Part shown: in pieces, positions 6,337 through 13,903 of the stretch
Position numbering within the stretch: the stretch's first letter is position 1
Layout: each line of letters begins with the position of its first letter
Origin: Crocinitomicaceae bacterium
GTDB taxonomy: Bacteria > Bacteroidota > Bacteroidia > Flavobacteriales_D > Crocinitomicaceae
Length of the DNA: 52,720 nucleotides
Assembly (NCBI GenBank): GCA_023262855.1
Contig: JALQYQ010000024.1
Span: forward strand, 1-52,720
Reading direction: 5' to 3'
Notes under the pieces: model-generated
Told to the model about the DNA's origin: nothing
Database searches by the model: none
What the model saw: only the letters and a program-made list of their open reading frames with translations
Made by a program: the position numbers and the translations under genes

Positions 6337-8496
6337 TTAACGATAATCTCGTCTGGTTTTGTAGAAGATACTGAACAGTGCAACAATACATCCAACCAAA
6401 CTAATAATCCATGCAATTCGTAATACAGGATTCGTATAACGGAACTCAACAATGTGTTTTCCAGCAGGTAAAACAATGGTCATAAAATTTAAATCACTTT
6501 TATAAATGGAAACTTCCTTGTTGTCAACAAAAGCTTTCCAACCTGTGTATTCTTTCTGAAACAAGGTTAACAGTTGTTGGTTGTTTACATTTGCTTGAAT
6601 GTTGAAATTTGCAGCGTCATAGTCGTTTAAAAAAGCGGTGTCACCTTTTTGGTGCTGCAGATTCATAGACTTTAATTGTTGGTAATCATCCACAGAAAAG
6701 AAGAGTTGTTGTGGAGTAAACAAACTGTCTTTTTTAAAGTGTTTTAGGCTACTTTCGGAAACGATTGAATCGCTCAACAGGACCGTTGGATTCTTTTTAA
6801 GTTCAGAAAATAATTGCGGGTATTCACTTTCGATGAATTCATATGACGTAAACGAAAATGAATTAAATCCTTCCGCTGAAAATTGCTTCTGAAACGTCGT
6901 TTGATTTTGCCAGTAGGGTTGACCAATATTTGGTAGATGTCCACCTTCTTCGATTGATATACCTTTTTGTTCTGGAAAACCAAGTGGATATTTTGAAACA
7001 TTTGAATGTGCTTCCGCAGTTTTCACTTTTTCGTAATAAATAGTGGCAGGAGCGTTTAGCTGTGTCGAAATGACTAAATCGATTCCAGTAAGCACTAGGA
7101 GCGCAAGCAAGATTGTTGAGCGCTCTTTGATTTTCCATAACACAACTAAAAATGCGCTTAGTATGAGCACTTGAAAAATTGAATGAAAAGCAACTGCTCG
7201 CCAAAAACTCAGTTTTTCATTATCATGAAAGAGATATGCGCTAGCGAAAGAACCTAAATCGAGATAGCCTTTTGTTCGTGCAATAACCACCAAAGCAACA
7301 AACAGAACAATTGAACCACCTGTGAGATAAAGGAGCGGTTTAACTTTCCATTCATTTGATTCAAATTGTTTTTTAAGAAATACCAATGCAGTTAAAAGTG
7401 CCGCGATGATGAAAAACAAACGAAATACACTTGGAAAGCGAAAAACATTCATCATTGGAACATACTCAAACAAAAAAGCACGAATTGGTAAATATTCTCC
7501 AACAGCAGCAGTTAAACTGAACAATCCAAAGAAAAACAGCACTTTAATTTCAAGTGGTTTTTTCAAGAACAAACCTCCGATGAAGAACAAAAAAGCAAAG
7601 ATTCCGAAGTAGCCATTGCGCATAGATAAGTCAGAATTGAAATAATCCGAATGAATGGTAGTTGAGTAAGGTAAAATGAAGGATACAAATGATTGCGGTG
7701 AGAAAGGGGAGAAGAGAGCTTGTTCTAAATTGAAATCTCCTAAGCGCGATAAATAAGGGCTCACTTGATAAATGGAAATAAACAATCCGAGGCAAAGTAA
7801 AATGGTGTAAACCAAAAATAGAGCATGTCTTCCAATAAAATGAATCACCGCTTTTTTTGTTTCATTTTTCCACGCTTTTATGAAATAAATTACAAAGAAA
7901 ATCACAAAAAGATAAAACAAAATAATTGTGAAAGCGGGGTAGCCACCGGTCACCATTAAAAACAAAAAGAAGGCTGCTTTTACGCTGTTCCAATACGATT
8001 TTTCGGTAGCAATTTTGAAATAAAATAAAATGACAAAAGGCAACCAAGCCGCACTGATGAGGTAAGGCAAATGTTGCGCATTACCAACAAAAAGTCCACA
8101 CAGCATGTAGGACATTCCTGCAAAAAGTGCTAGTTTTTTATCAAATTTCAAGTGTTTCGCAAGCAAGTAAAATCCTATTCCAGCCATGAAGACGTGAAAC
8201 CACATTTCGAAGGCCAGCGAATAAACGGTGTAACCATTCAAATAGCCAATCAGCCAAACCATTGGATACCAAGCGCCACTGGACGGATCTGCGTGAATCG
8301 GATAACCTAAATCTTGATAGGGATTCCAGTAAGGTAATTGACCGTTTTGCAAGCATTCTCCAATGTGAAAACGCCAAGGATAAAAGCAATCAATGGAATC
8401 GAATTTAAGCGGATGAAGATAAAAAACAACCTGAAACAAAGCTGTAACTGCCAACAGCAACAACACGATGTACGGGAAATAACTTTTCTTGATCAT
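6337..8496 (-). CDS. YfhO-family multi-pass membrane protein
   Basis: A large inner-membrane protein with an N-terminal KKSYFPYIVLL helix and about twelve further hydrophobic segments. A long soluble region (roughly residues 490-690) is followed by a final helix and a basic tail, KTRRDYR. The layout matches the YfhO family, related to GT-C type glycosyltransferases that use lipid-linked sugars; the Bacillus member is linked to lipoteichoic acid glycosylation. The loop after helix 1 has acidic residues, as is usual in GT-C enzymes. An in-frame ATG at 8532 would add 12 residues. I prefer the ATG at 8496 because it gives the usual short basic N-terminus, although a TATTTTTG box at 8502-8509 then implies almost no leader. 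It is divergent from a glycosyltransferase gene, which supports a surface-glycan role. Confidence 0.8.
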   Translation of the reverse strand: MIKKSYFPYIVLLLLAVTALFQVVFYLHPLKFDSIDCFYPWRFHIGECLQNGQLPYWNPYQDLGYPIHADPSSGAWYPMVWLIGYLNGYTVYSLAFEMWFHVFMAGIGFYLLAKHLKFDKKLALFAGMSYMLCGLFVGNAQHLPYLISAAWLPFVILFYFKIATEKSYWNSVKAAFFLFLMVTGGYPAFTIILFYLFVIFFVIYFIKAWKNETKKAVIHFIGRHALFLVYTILLCLGLFISIYQVSPYLSRLGDFNLEQALFSPFSPQSFVSFILPYSTTIHSDYFNSDLSMRNGYFGIFAFLFFIGGLFLKKPLEIKVLFFFGLFSLTAAVGEYLPIRAFLFEYVPMMNVFRFPSVFRLFFIIAALLTALVFLKKQFESNEWKVKPLLYLTGGSIVLFVALVVIARTKGYLDLGSFASAYLFHDNEKLSFWRAVAFHSIFQVLILSAFLVVLWKIKERSTILLALLVLTGIDLVISTQLNAPATIYYEKVKTAEAHSNVSKYPLGFPEQKGISIEEGGHLPNIGQPYWQNQTTFQKQFSAEGFNSFSFTSYEFIESEYPQLFSELKKNPTVLLSDSIVSESSLKHFKKDSLFTPQQLFFSVDDYQQLKSMNLQHQKGDTAFLNDYDAANFNIQANVNNQQLLTLFQKEYTGWKAFVDNKEVSIYKSDLNFMTIVLPAGKHIVEFRYTNPVLRIAWIISLVGCIVALFSIFYKTRRDYR

Positions 8497-8501
8497 TGTC
8501 C

Positions 8502-8509
8502 CAAAAATA
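8502..8509 (-). promoter_or_regulatory. -7 box TATTTTTG upstream of the YfhO gene
   Basis: An exact match to the Bacteroidota TAnnTTTG box, five bases before the preferred ATG at 8496. No good TTG element is seen 19-20 bases upstream, so support is moderate. Confidence 0.4.
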
Positions 8510-8576
8510 ATACAAGCGATTGATTTCACCACATTTTGGAGATATTTCCCTATTTTTAACCCGCTAAGTGCACGAA

Positions 8577-9302
8577 ATGACTAAAATCAGTATTGTAATT
8601 CCAGCGTATAAATCTTCTTCAGCTTTGGGGAACAATTTGCCCTATTTGATGAATTTTATTGCTGAGAAACAATTGGATGCTGAAGTGTTGGTGGTTGATG
8701 ATGGCTCGGGAGATAATGGAGCCACTGAAAAAGTGGCGCAAGAAAATGGTTGTCGCTTTTTGACTTATCCAATAAACAAAGGAAAGGGTGGAGCCGTTCG
8801 CTTTGGTATGCAAGAAACAACCGGAGATGTTTGTATTTTCACGGATTCTGATATTCCATTTGAAACAGATGCTATTGAAAAAATCATTTATTATTTGACG
8901 TTCAAAGAATATGATTTGGTGATTGGCGATCGTGGACTAGCAGAATCACATTATTTTGACAAAATTTCGAATCAACGTCGTTTTGGAAGCGGATTTTTCA
9001 CCTTCATTGTGGGACGATTTATTACAACTGGAATTTCTGATACTCAATGTGGCTTGAAAGGATTTAGAAAATCTGTTGCGAAGGATTTGTTTTCGGTTTC
9101 ACGAATTAATGGTTTTACCTTCGATGTTGAATTGGTATATATTTCCTTAAAACGCAATTATGACATCAAAAAGATTCCGGTAAGTTTGCGCAGCCAAGAA
9201 GGAAACAGTGTGAATGTATTCAAGCATGGATTTAAAATGGTCTTGGATTTATTTGTCATTAAGTTAAATCACCTGAAAGGATATTATAAAAAACATGAAT
9301 AG
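8577..9302 (+). CDS. Family 2 glycosyltransferase, dolichyl-phosphate-sugar-synthase-like
   Basis: A GT-A fold transferase of about 241 residues from the ATG at 8577; a GTG at 8568 would add three residues. Visible motifs are ISIVIPAYK at the N-terminus, VVDDGSGDNG (nucleotide binding), NKGKGGAVRFGM, the metal-binding FTDSDIPF, and SDTQCGLKGFR. Together they are typical of polyprenyl-phosphate mannose or glucose synthases, which load a sugar onto a lipid carrier at the inner face of the membrane. No C-terminal membrane helices are present. It overlaps the following methyltransferase gene by eight bases and is divergent from the YfhO gene. A plausible reading, not shown by sequence, is that it makes a lipid-linked sugar donor for a GT-C type protein such as YfhO. 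Confidence 0.85.
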   Translation: MTKISIVIPAYKSSSALGNNLPYLMNFIAEKQLDAEVLVVDDGSGDNGATEKVAQENGCRFLTYPINKGKGGAVRFGMQETTGDVCIFTDSDIPFETDAIEKIIYYLTFKEYDLVIGDRGLAESHYFDKISNQRRFGSGFFTFIVGRFITTGISDTQCGLKGFRKSVAKDLFSVSRINGFTFDVELVYISLKRNYDIKKIPVSLRSQEGNSVNVFKHGFKMVLDLFVIKLNHLKGYYKKHE

Positions 9303-9990
9303 ACGAGTAACAAATGTGATTCGATTTGTGATGGATGAATTGGTTCCGCCATTTGTGCGTGATTCAAAAATTTTCATGTATCCCTTTTATTATTTTGCAT
9401 ACCGCGGCAGAAACATTCGTGAAGTGATGCAATTTAAGAGTAAGGTTTATTCATATACTGACGAAGAATACGCTTCGTTTTACAATAATTTAAATACCAT
9501 TTCGCGTAATCGCGCAACCGATTTGAATCAAGCCTGTATTGATTTTATTTTGAATAAAATAGATCCTTCAACTTCTAATTTAATTGATATTGGTTGCGGT
9601 AGTGGCTATTTGTTAGGTAAAATTGGAGAGAAATTTCCTGATGTCTCTTTGAATGGTTTTGATATTAAAGAACCAAATGGCGATGAAAAATTCAATTATG
9701 TTCATGGGAATATTGAACAATTACCTTTCGAAGACAATTCATTTGACACCGTTGTTTGTTGTCACACAATTGAGCATTTGTTGAAACTGGATGTTTGTAT
9801 TGCTGAATTGAAACGCATCACCAAAAAGCAATTGTTCATTGTAACGCCTTGCCAACGCTTCTTTTATTATACTTTGGATGAACACGTTAATTTCTTTCCA
9901 TATGAAGAAAAACTGACGTCCGTTCTTCCATTTGAAAATTACGAATGTCACAAATTGCAAGGCGATTGGGCCTATTTAGCAACAAAATAA
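9295..9990 (+). CDS. Class I SAM-dependent methyltransferase
   Basis: A 231-residue protein with a long N-terminal region (1-90) rich in aromatic residues and a Rossmann methyltransferase domain. Motif I is LIDIGCGSGYLLGKIG at residues 96-111, then LNGFDIKEP for the acidic loop, FDTVVCCHTIEHLL for motif IV, and LFIVTPCQR near motif V. This matches Methyltransf_11-type enzymes. The substrate cannot be read from sequence. The eight-base overlap with the upstream glycosyltransferase suggests the two act on the same glycan or lipid. Confidence 0.8.
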   Translation: MNRRVTNVIRFVMDELVPPFVRDSKIFMYPFYYFAYRGRNIREVMQFKSKVYSYTDEEYASFYNNLNTISRNRATDLNQACIDFILNKIDPSTSNLIDIGCGSGYLLGKIGEKFPDVSLNGFDIKEPNGDEKFNYVHGNIEQLPFEDNSFDTVVCCHTIEHLLKLDVCIAELKRITKKQLFIVTPCQRFFYYTLDEHVNFFPYEEKLTSVLPFENYECHKLQGDWAYLATK

Positions 9991-10009
9991 GTTGCTGTTA
10001 AATAGTGCA

Positions 10010-10040
10010 TTGCAATTGTGTTGTAAATAAATTACATTTG
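10010..10040 (+). promoter_or_regulatory. Promoter, TTG-N20-TACATTTG, of the 10044 gene
   Basis: TTG at 10010-10012 and an exact TAnnTTTG box at 10033-10040, separated by 20 bases. The box ends only three to six bases before the ATGs at 10044 and 10047, which suggests a leaderless or nearly leaderless mRNA. Confidence 0.6.
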
Positions 10041-10043
10041 CTC

Positions 10044-10436
10044 ATGATGAAACGATTTGTCTTTCTAATACTTGCATTTGTTCCGTTCCTTCTTACGGCA
10101 CAAAAACCGATTGAATTGAAAAAGAAATTTTTTGGTTCTTATGAAGGTCAAATTTCAAGTTTTCAATTAGACGGAGGAAACGACCTTATTGATGTGGATT
10201 CGGTACCAATTCGTGTAAGTATTTCCCAAAGCAATGTTCAAATTACAATTGGTAAGCAGATGAATACCGGAGTTTATTCTGTTTTGTTCGAAGGAGACAA
10301 ATACTTCGTGTTAGATTGCAGAATAGAAGGACAACTTGCAGGTGAACGCTTGGTCGTTTACAAACACGGCAAGAAAATTTCGCGAGAAGGATTGTATCCG
10401 CAACCGAATACCTTCTTGGTTAAAGTAAAAGATTAA
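10044..10436 (+). CDS. Small secreted protein of unknown function
   Basis: From the first of two adjacent ATG codons this encodes 130 residues. The open frame extends upstream, but the extra 13 residues (starting HCNCVVNK) would spoil the signal peptide. The N-terminus MMKRFVFLILAF ... LTAQ is a Sec signal with cleavage near residue 19. The mature part is about 110 residues, mostly beta (GSYEGQISSFQLDGG, VPIRVSISQSNVQITIG, VYSVLFEGDKYFVLDC), and resembles a small single-domain periplasmic barrel or sandwich. I do not recognise a family. Its stop directly abuts the stop of the convergent methyltransferase gene. It has its own promoter and is probably a separate unit from the glycosyltransferase pair. 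Confidence 0.75.
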   Translation: MMKRFVFLILAFVPFLLTAQKPIELKKKFFGSYEGQISSFQLDGGNDLIDVDSVPIRVSISQSNVQITIGKQMNTGVYSVLFEGDKYFVLDCRIEGQLAGERLVVYKHGKKISREGLYPQPNTFLVKVKD

Positions 10437-11045
10437 CTAAGCTTTCTTTTTACCTACAAATCGAACGACAGAACTTTTTCCATTGTGAAATAATCCTTCT
10501 GCTAATTCAATCTCTTCTTCTTTTAAGTAGCTGATTTCGTAGTCAGAAAAATCGTGTTCTAATTCTTCGACCGAGAACAACATGTTAATGTCCTTAGGTC
10601 CACCAGCTTTTTCATTGTTTAGTGCCAAATGGTTTTTACTAAATGCTTCAAAAATCACCGTGCCTCCTGGTTTAACGTAATACGAAAGAAGTTTGTGAAA
10701 ATTGGATTTGACAGCTGCAGGAAAGTGAGCGTAAATCAAAACCATTGCATCAAATTGATGTTCAGAATAGGGAAGGGCTGTAATTGCATCTAAACTGTAA
10801 TGAATACTTACACCTTTCTTTTTGGCTAAATTAAGTGCTTTTCGTTGACCTTCTGCGGAGATATCGAATGCATATACGTCCCAACCAAGTTCAGCAGCAA
10901 ACACAGCGTTTCTTCCTTCTCCTTCAGCAGGAAAAAGAATGGTTCCTGGAGTTAGAGCAGTCAATTGCCCTTTTAAAAATTGATTTGGTTCTTCTCCGTA
11001 TGCGAATTCTTCCTTGGCGTATCGTTCTTCCCAAAATTCTTTCAT
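10437..11045 (-). CDS. Class I SAM-dependent methyltransferase, TehB-like
   Basis: A 202-residue methyltransferase of the Methyltransf_25 / TehB type. It begins [21 protein letters not shown], a common N-terminal signature of this group. Motif I is unusual, [18 protein letters not shown], where Pro-Ala-Glu-Gly-Glu-Gly-Arg-Asn replaces the DIGCGxG form; the same variant occurs in related bacterial enzymes. VYAFDIS supplies the acidic ribose-binding residue, and [12 protein letters not shown] lies near motif IV. The substrate is unknown, and naming it tellurite resistance would overstate the evidence. Its stop codon touches the stop of the convergent gene with no spacer. Confidence 0.8.
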   Translation of the reverse strand: MKEFWEERYAKEEFAYGEEPNQFLKGQLTALTPGTILFPAEGEGRNAVFAAELGWDVYAFDISAEGQRKALNLAKKKGVSIHYSLDAITALPYSEHQFDAMVLIYAHFPAAVKSNFHKLLSYYVKPGGTVIFEAFSKNHLALNNEKAGGPKDINMLFSVEELEHDFSDYEISYLKEEEIELAEGLFHNGKSSVVRFVGKKKA

Positions 11046-11097
11046 TGTTCTTTATTTAGGTGCGAAAATAATTTCAAACAACTTGTCATTGTGTAAC

Positions 11098-11529
11098 TTA
11101 GGTGTCCTTTGGGTATTTTTTGTTCAAATATTCGATTGAAGCAGCCATGAGAGCTTTCATAACCTCACAATTGATGTCCGATAGTTTTTTAACGTAAATA
11201 CATGCTTTTCCCATGGTGAATTTCCCCAATCCTTCTAGCAAATGTGCATGTTCCTCTAAACCTGAGTAAACATAGAGTGAAATTGCTGATTTTCGAGGTG
11301 AAAAACCAACCATCGGCCAATCACCTTCTTGTCGACTTTTTTCTGATTTATAATGATAAACACCAAACCCAATGATTGATGGTCCCCACATTTTTGGTTC
11401 AAAGCCAGTGAATTCTTGTATGATTTTCACTAGCTCGATGCTATCCTTTTTCTTTTGATCCGTATTGGCAAATGCATCGATAAATTCAAAAACATCTTGC
11501 TCAGTTTGGTGTGTTTTAACAGTTGACAT
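11098..11529 (-). CDS. DUF1801 (YdhG-like) domain protein
   Basis: A 143-residue cytosolic protein with no signal peptide. The sequence from about residue 20 shows the DUF1801 pattern: a helix ending in LVKIIQEFTGFEPKMWGPSIIGFGVYHYKS, then DWPMVGFSPRKSAISLYVY, and LGKFTMGKACIYVKKLSDIN. The fold is related to the YdhG/frataxin-like group. Members are common in Bacteroidota but have no established reaction. It is a single gene between a methyltransferase and a lipoprotein, with spacing that suggests its own transcript. Confidence 0.85.
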   Translation of the reverse strand: MSTVKTHQTEQDVFEFIDAFANTDQKKKDSIELVKIIQEFTGFEPKMWGPSIIGFGVYHYKSEKSRQEGDWPMVGFSPRKSAISLYVYSGLEEHAHLLEGLGKFTMGKACIYVKKLSDINCEVMKALMAASIEYLNKKYPKDT

Positions 11530-11629
11530 AAATAACTTTTTATATGTACATTTAGTAGTGAACTACAAAAATGAATATTATTTAAATTATGAATTAGTCC
11601 TTGCATGAAGAAGTGACGAATCTTGAAAA

Positions 11630-11658
11630 TAAAAAAAAGGAGGGAAAAACCCTCCTTT
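11630..11658 (-). terminator. Intrinsic terminator of the lipoprotein gene
   Basis: A perfect nine-base stem AAAGGAGGG / CCCTCCTTT around a five-base loop (11636-11658), followed on the minus strand by a run of eight Ts. It lies 20 bases after the stop of the gene at 11678. Confidence 0.85.
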
Positions 11659-11677
11659 CAGCAGATTTCAATCTGAA

Positions 11678-12211
11678 TTATTTGTCTTGAACAATAATTT
11701 CTTTTCCTTCATTCAGAATTACAATTTTTTGCTTTTCAGTTCTGAAGTTTTCATATTTTGCTCCATAACCTTCAACTGAGACAGTGTATTTCTTGAAAAT
11801 TAAGTAATTTTTTACTGTAGTGGAGTAATTTGGGTGAACTAATACATCGTAATCACCTGAAGATAAAGCTTTATAAGCTGCAGCTCCTCTAACTTTGTTT
11901 AATCGACCTGCTTGAGCAATTTTCAAAGGGTTAATTTGTTGAGCAAAACTTGCTGACGCATCTGTACTATAATTGATTCCATCCGCAAATGTTTTGTCTC
12001 CACTTACTCTAAAAATTAAAAAATAAGAAGAGCTACTTTCACCTTTGATTTTTTTAGTTTCATCAACATTGATATCGGCTTTGATTGGATCAAGTTGTAC
12101 ATTTCTTGAAATAACTGGACTCGATTGAAACCCTTTGTTTGTTGTTACACAAGAAGTGATTGATACCAATAGCATTGCTACAATAGTCAGATTAAACATT
12201 TTCTTTTTCAT
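11678..12211 (-). CDS. Lipoprotein of unknown function
   Basis: A 177-residue protein with a type II signal peptide: a basic MKKKM start, a hydrophobic run and the lipobox ITSC with Cys at residue 21, so it is probably anchored to the outer membrane. The mature part contains SSSSYFLIFRVSGDKTFADGI, a polar middle with RVRGAAAYKALSSGDYDVLVHPNYS-like features, and YTVSVEGYGAKYENF. These resemble small Bacteroidota lipoproteins with a repeated beta-alpha unit, but I cannot name a family. It is transcribed alone, with a strong terminator after it and a 340-base non-coding stretch before it. Confidence 0.7.
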   Translation of the reverse strand: MKKKMFNLTIVAMLLVSITSCVTTNKGFQSSPVISRNVQLDPIKADINVDETKKIKGESSSSYFLIFRVSGDKTFADGINYSTDASASFAQQINPLKIAQAGRLNKVRGAAAYKALSSGDYDVLVHPNYSTTVKNYLIFKKYTVSVEGYGAKYENFRTEKQKIVILNEGKEIIVQDK

Positions 12212-12550
12212 TTTTTATAAATTTTGATTTACCTACTCTATTATGGCTTTTCGGTTACGCCTATTATACAAACGTTTTAACAATTCTTAAACAAAGTGAA
12301 AAGCTAACAGGGTTAAACAAGTTCAAATTGAAAAAATTAGAATCTGCCTATGCAAATTCAGACTAACATTTGTGGTTTTCAAAATCAATAAAAAGGAAAA
12401 TGACGGTAAATAGTGCATTTCAAACAATTTCACTCATGTAGTATTTTGAGCTGAAATTATTGGATGACAAGAATAACTATAATTCTAAAAAAAAGAAAAT
12501 AGTAATGGAGAATATTCAAAAAGCAGTCATCATTTTCTAGTTAATTCAGA
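12212..12550. other. Non-coding stretch without a recognised element
   Basis: These 339 AT-rich bases separate two leftward genes. Both strands lack an ORF with protein-like composition; the longest ATG frames are about ten codons. I see no clear TAnnTTTG promoter, strong hairpin, tRNA or riboswitch. The part next to 12211 must hold the promoter and leader of the lipoprotein gene. Confidence 0.5.
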
Positions 12551-13039
12551 TCATCGTACCGTTGATAATAATTTAACTGGTATCCAAATTTCTTCTTCTG
12601 AATTTGGGTCGTTGTTTTTGTATTTTTTTCCAAGTCGTTCGAAATGAGGACGATCATCCAATTCATAGCCTGAATTCGGTAACCAAGTTTCAAAAATATA
12701 CTTAAATATCGTGTTGTCTGTACTCAATCCTTGATATGAAAAAACAGCATAATGTCCACTTGGAAGAACAAACGATTCCATTCCTTCTGGTATTTGATCA
12801 AACGATGACACTTCCATAGCAGCCCAGCGCTCAAATTCATTTGATGGTTTAAAATCAGTAAAATGTGTTGGTTGATACTTTACTAACGAAAATAAATCCT
12901 CAGAACTTTTGTTTTGTATTTCATTTTTACGAGGCATAAAACCTTGCCAAAGTAATGCAATCGAGTAGTTTGCAAAACTCATAGTCTTTCGCTGCCCAAT
13001 CAGTTTTTTTTCACAACTATGCTCAATTCTTGGTTCCAT
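12551..13039 (-). CDS. GyrI-like / AraC effector-binding-domain protein
   Basis: A stand-alone GyrI-like small-molecule-binding domain of 162 residues from the ATG at 13039 (MEPRIEHSCEKKLIGQR). An in-frame ATG at 13069 would add ten residues unlike homologues. Characteristic parts are FERWAAMEV, the glycine-containing LPSGHYAVFSYQG, IFKYIFETWLPNSGYELDDRPHFE and the end EEEIWIPVKL. Such domains bind hydrophobic ligands in AraC- and MerR-type regulators; stand-alone forms act as ligand sinks or hydrolases in some species, but no specific ligand can be read here. It follows a secreted-protein gene with one to thirty bases between, depending on the start, so the two are probably co-transcribed. 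Confidence 0.8.
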   Translation of the reverse strand: MEPRIEHSCEKKLIGQRKTMSFANYSIALLWQGFMPRKNEIQNKSSEDLFSLVKYQPTHFTDFKPSNEFERWAAMEVSSFDQIPEGMESFVLPSGHYAVFSYQGLSTDNTIFKYIFETWLPNSGYELDDRPHFERLGKKYKNNDPNSEEEIWIPVKLLSTVR

Positions 13040-13070
13040 TTTGCTTTTGAATTTGTAAGTTCCTTTCATC

Positions 13071-13721
13071 CTATAATTGCAGCATGGATTTCAGCTCGTT
13101 GTATTCTTCTTTGTAGGCTCCGTCGAGTACATCACACATGTTGGGAAAATCAATAAAGTAGTTTCGTGCGGTTTGATTACCTGATATCGCAGCCATGAAC
13201 AATTGATAGGCGTAGTTCATTTTTTGGTCAATAAGTTCTGATTGCACCGATTTATATTGTTTCAAAACTGTTTCAATTTCCTGCTTGGAAAAGTGTTGAA
13301 TTTGTTGATTAACTTCACGTTTTCTTACAAGATTTTCTCCCTGAAAAAATACTTTTTCTATGGTCCAAACTGTTTCTTCGAATTTGAATTTCTTTCCTGT
13401 TGGCAATAAATGAAGTTCTTCGATGATCAACGTGTCGTTCAACATGCTTAAACGACAGGTTAAAACAGCCCCCCAGAAATCGATTATTGTATCACTTGTA
13501 CAAACGGATAACACAAACTCTGAATAGCTTATTTGTTTGTCATCGGTATTTTGAAAGCCACACAATACAATCGTTTTTCCGTTGGAAAAGTGATATGACT
13601 CTTGTACAATAGAATCAGTTAGGTTTGTTTGTGGACACGAGCATGTTGATTGTGATTTCTGCCCGAAAAGACAGGAAACATATAGAAAACTGAGCAACAA
13701 GGTACAAGCGTACTTTTTCAT
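13071..13721 (-). CDS. Secreted protein of unknown function
   Basis: A 216-residue protein with a Sec signal peptide (MKKYACTLLLSFLY ... LFG before QK). Soon after it is a Cys-containing segment, STCSCPQTN. The middle is beta-rich (GKTIVLCGFQN, YSEFVLSVCTSDTIIDFWGA, DTLIIEELHLLP) and the C-terminal third is helical (HFSKQEIETVLKQYKSVQSELI, AYQLFMAAISGN). There are five or more cysteines in the mature part, so disulfides are likely. I do not recognise the family. A TATTTTTG box (13742-13749, minus strand) lies 20 bases upstream of the start. Confidence 0.7.
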   Translation of the reverse strand: MKKYACTLLLSFLYVSCLFGQKSQSTCSCPQTNLTDSIVQESYHFSNGKTIVLCGFQNTDDKQISYSEFVLSVCTSDTIIDFWGAVLTCRLSMLNDTLIIEELHLLPTGKKFKFEETVWTIEKVFFQGENLVRKREVNQQIQHFSKQEIETVLKQYKSVQSELIDQKMNYAYQLFMAAISGNQTARNYFIDFPNMCDVLDGAYKEEYNELKSMLQL

Positions 13722-13741
13722 TTGAAATGTTTGATCAGTTT

Positions 13742-13749
13742 CAAAAATA
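13742..13749 (-). promoter_or_regulatory. -7 box TATTTTTG for the 13071-13721 gene
   Basis: Exact TAnnTTTG match on the minus strand, 20 bases before the ATG at 13721. A -33 TTG at the expected spacing is not obvious. Confidence 0.45.
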
Positions 13750-13903
13750 TGGAATTCAGCGCAAGATAAGCTGTTTTCTTCATTAAAGAAAATAGTTTCT
13801 ATACCCAGATAACATCATTAAAGTCAAAATTTCTTTTGAAGCTCAATGATAATTGTTTAAACGCTTCGTGGATATTAAACTAACTTGATTGAACAATTTA
13901 GTT

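Noticed and set aside
6337..8532. Longer start (8532) for the YfhO protein
   Set aside because: The extra 12 residues precede the usual basic N-terminus and would cover the TATTTTTG promoter box.
10437..11045. TehB-like gene as tellurite resistance
   Set aside because: Similarity is at the level of the methyltransferase fold; there is no tehA or other resistance gene.
9999..12419. The 13-base string TAAATAGTGCATT at both 9999-10011 and 12407-12419
   Set aside because: Flanks do not match and the sequence is AT-rich; one shared 13-mer in short spacers can be chance or a weak promoter-like similarity.
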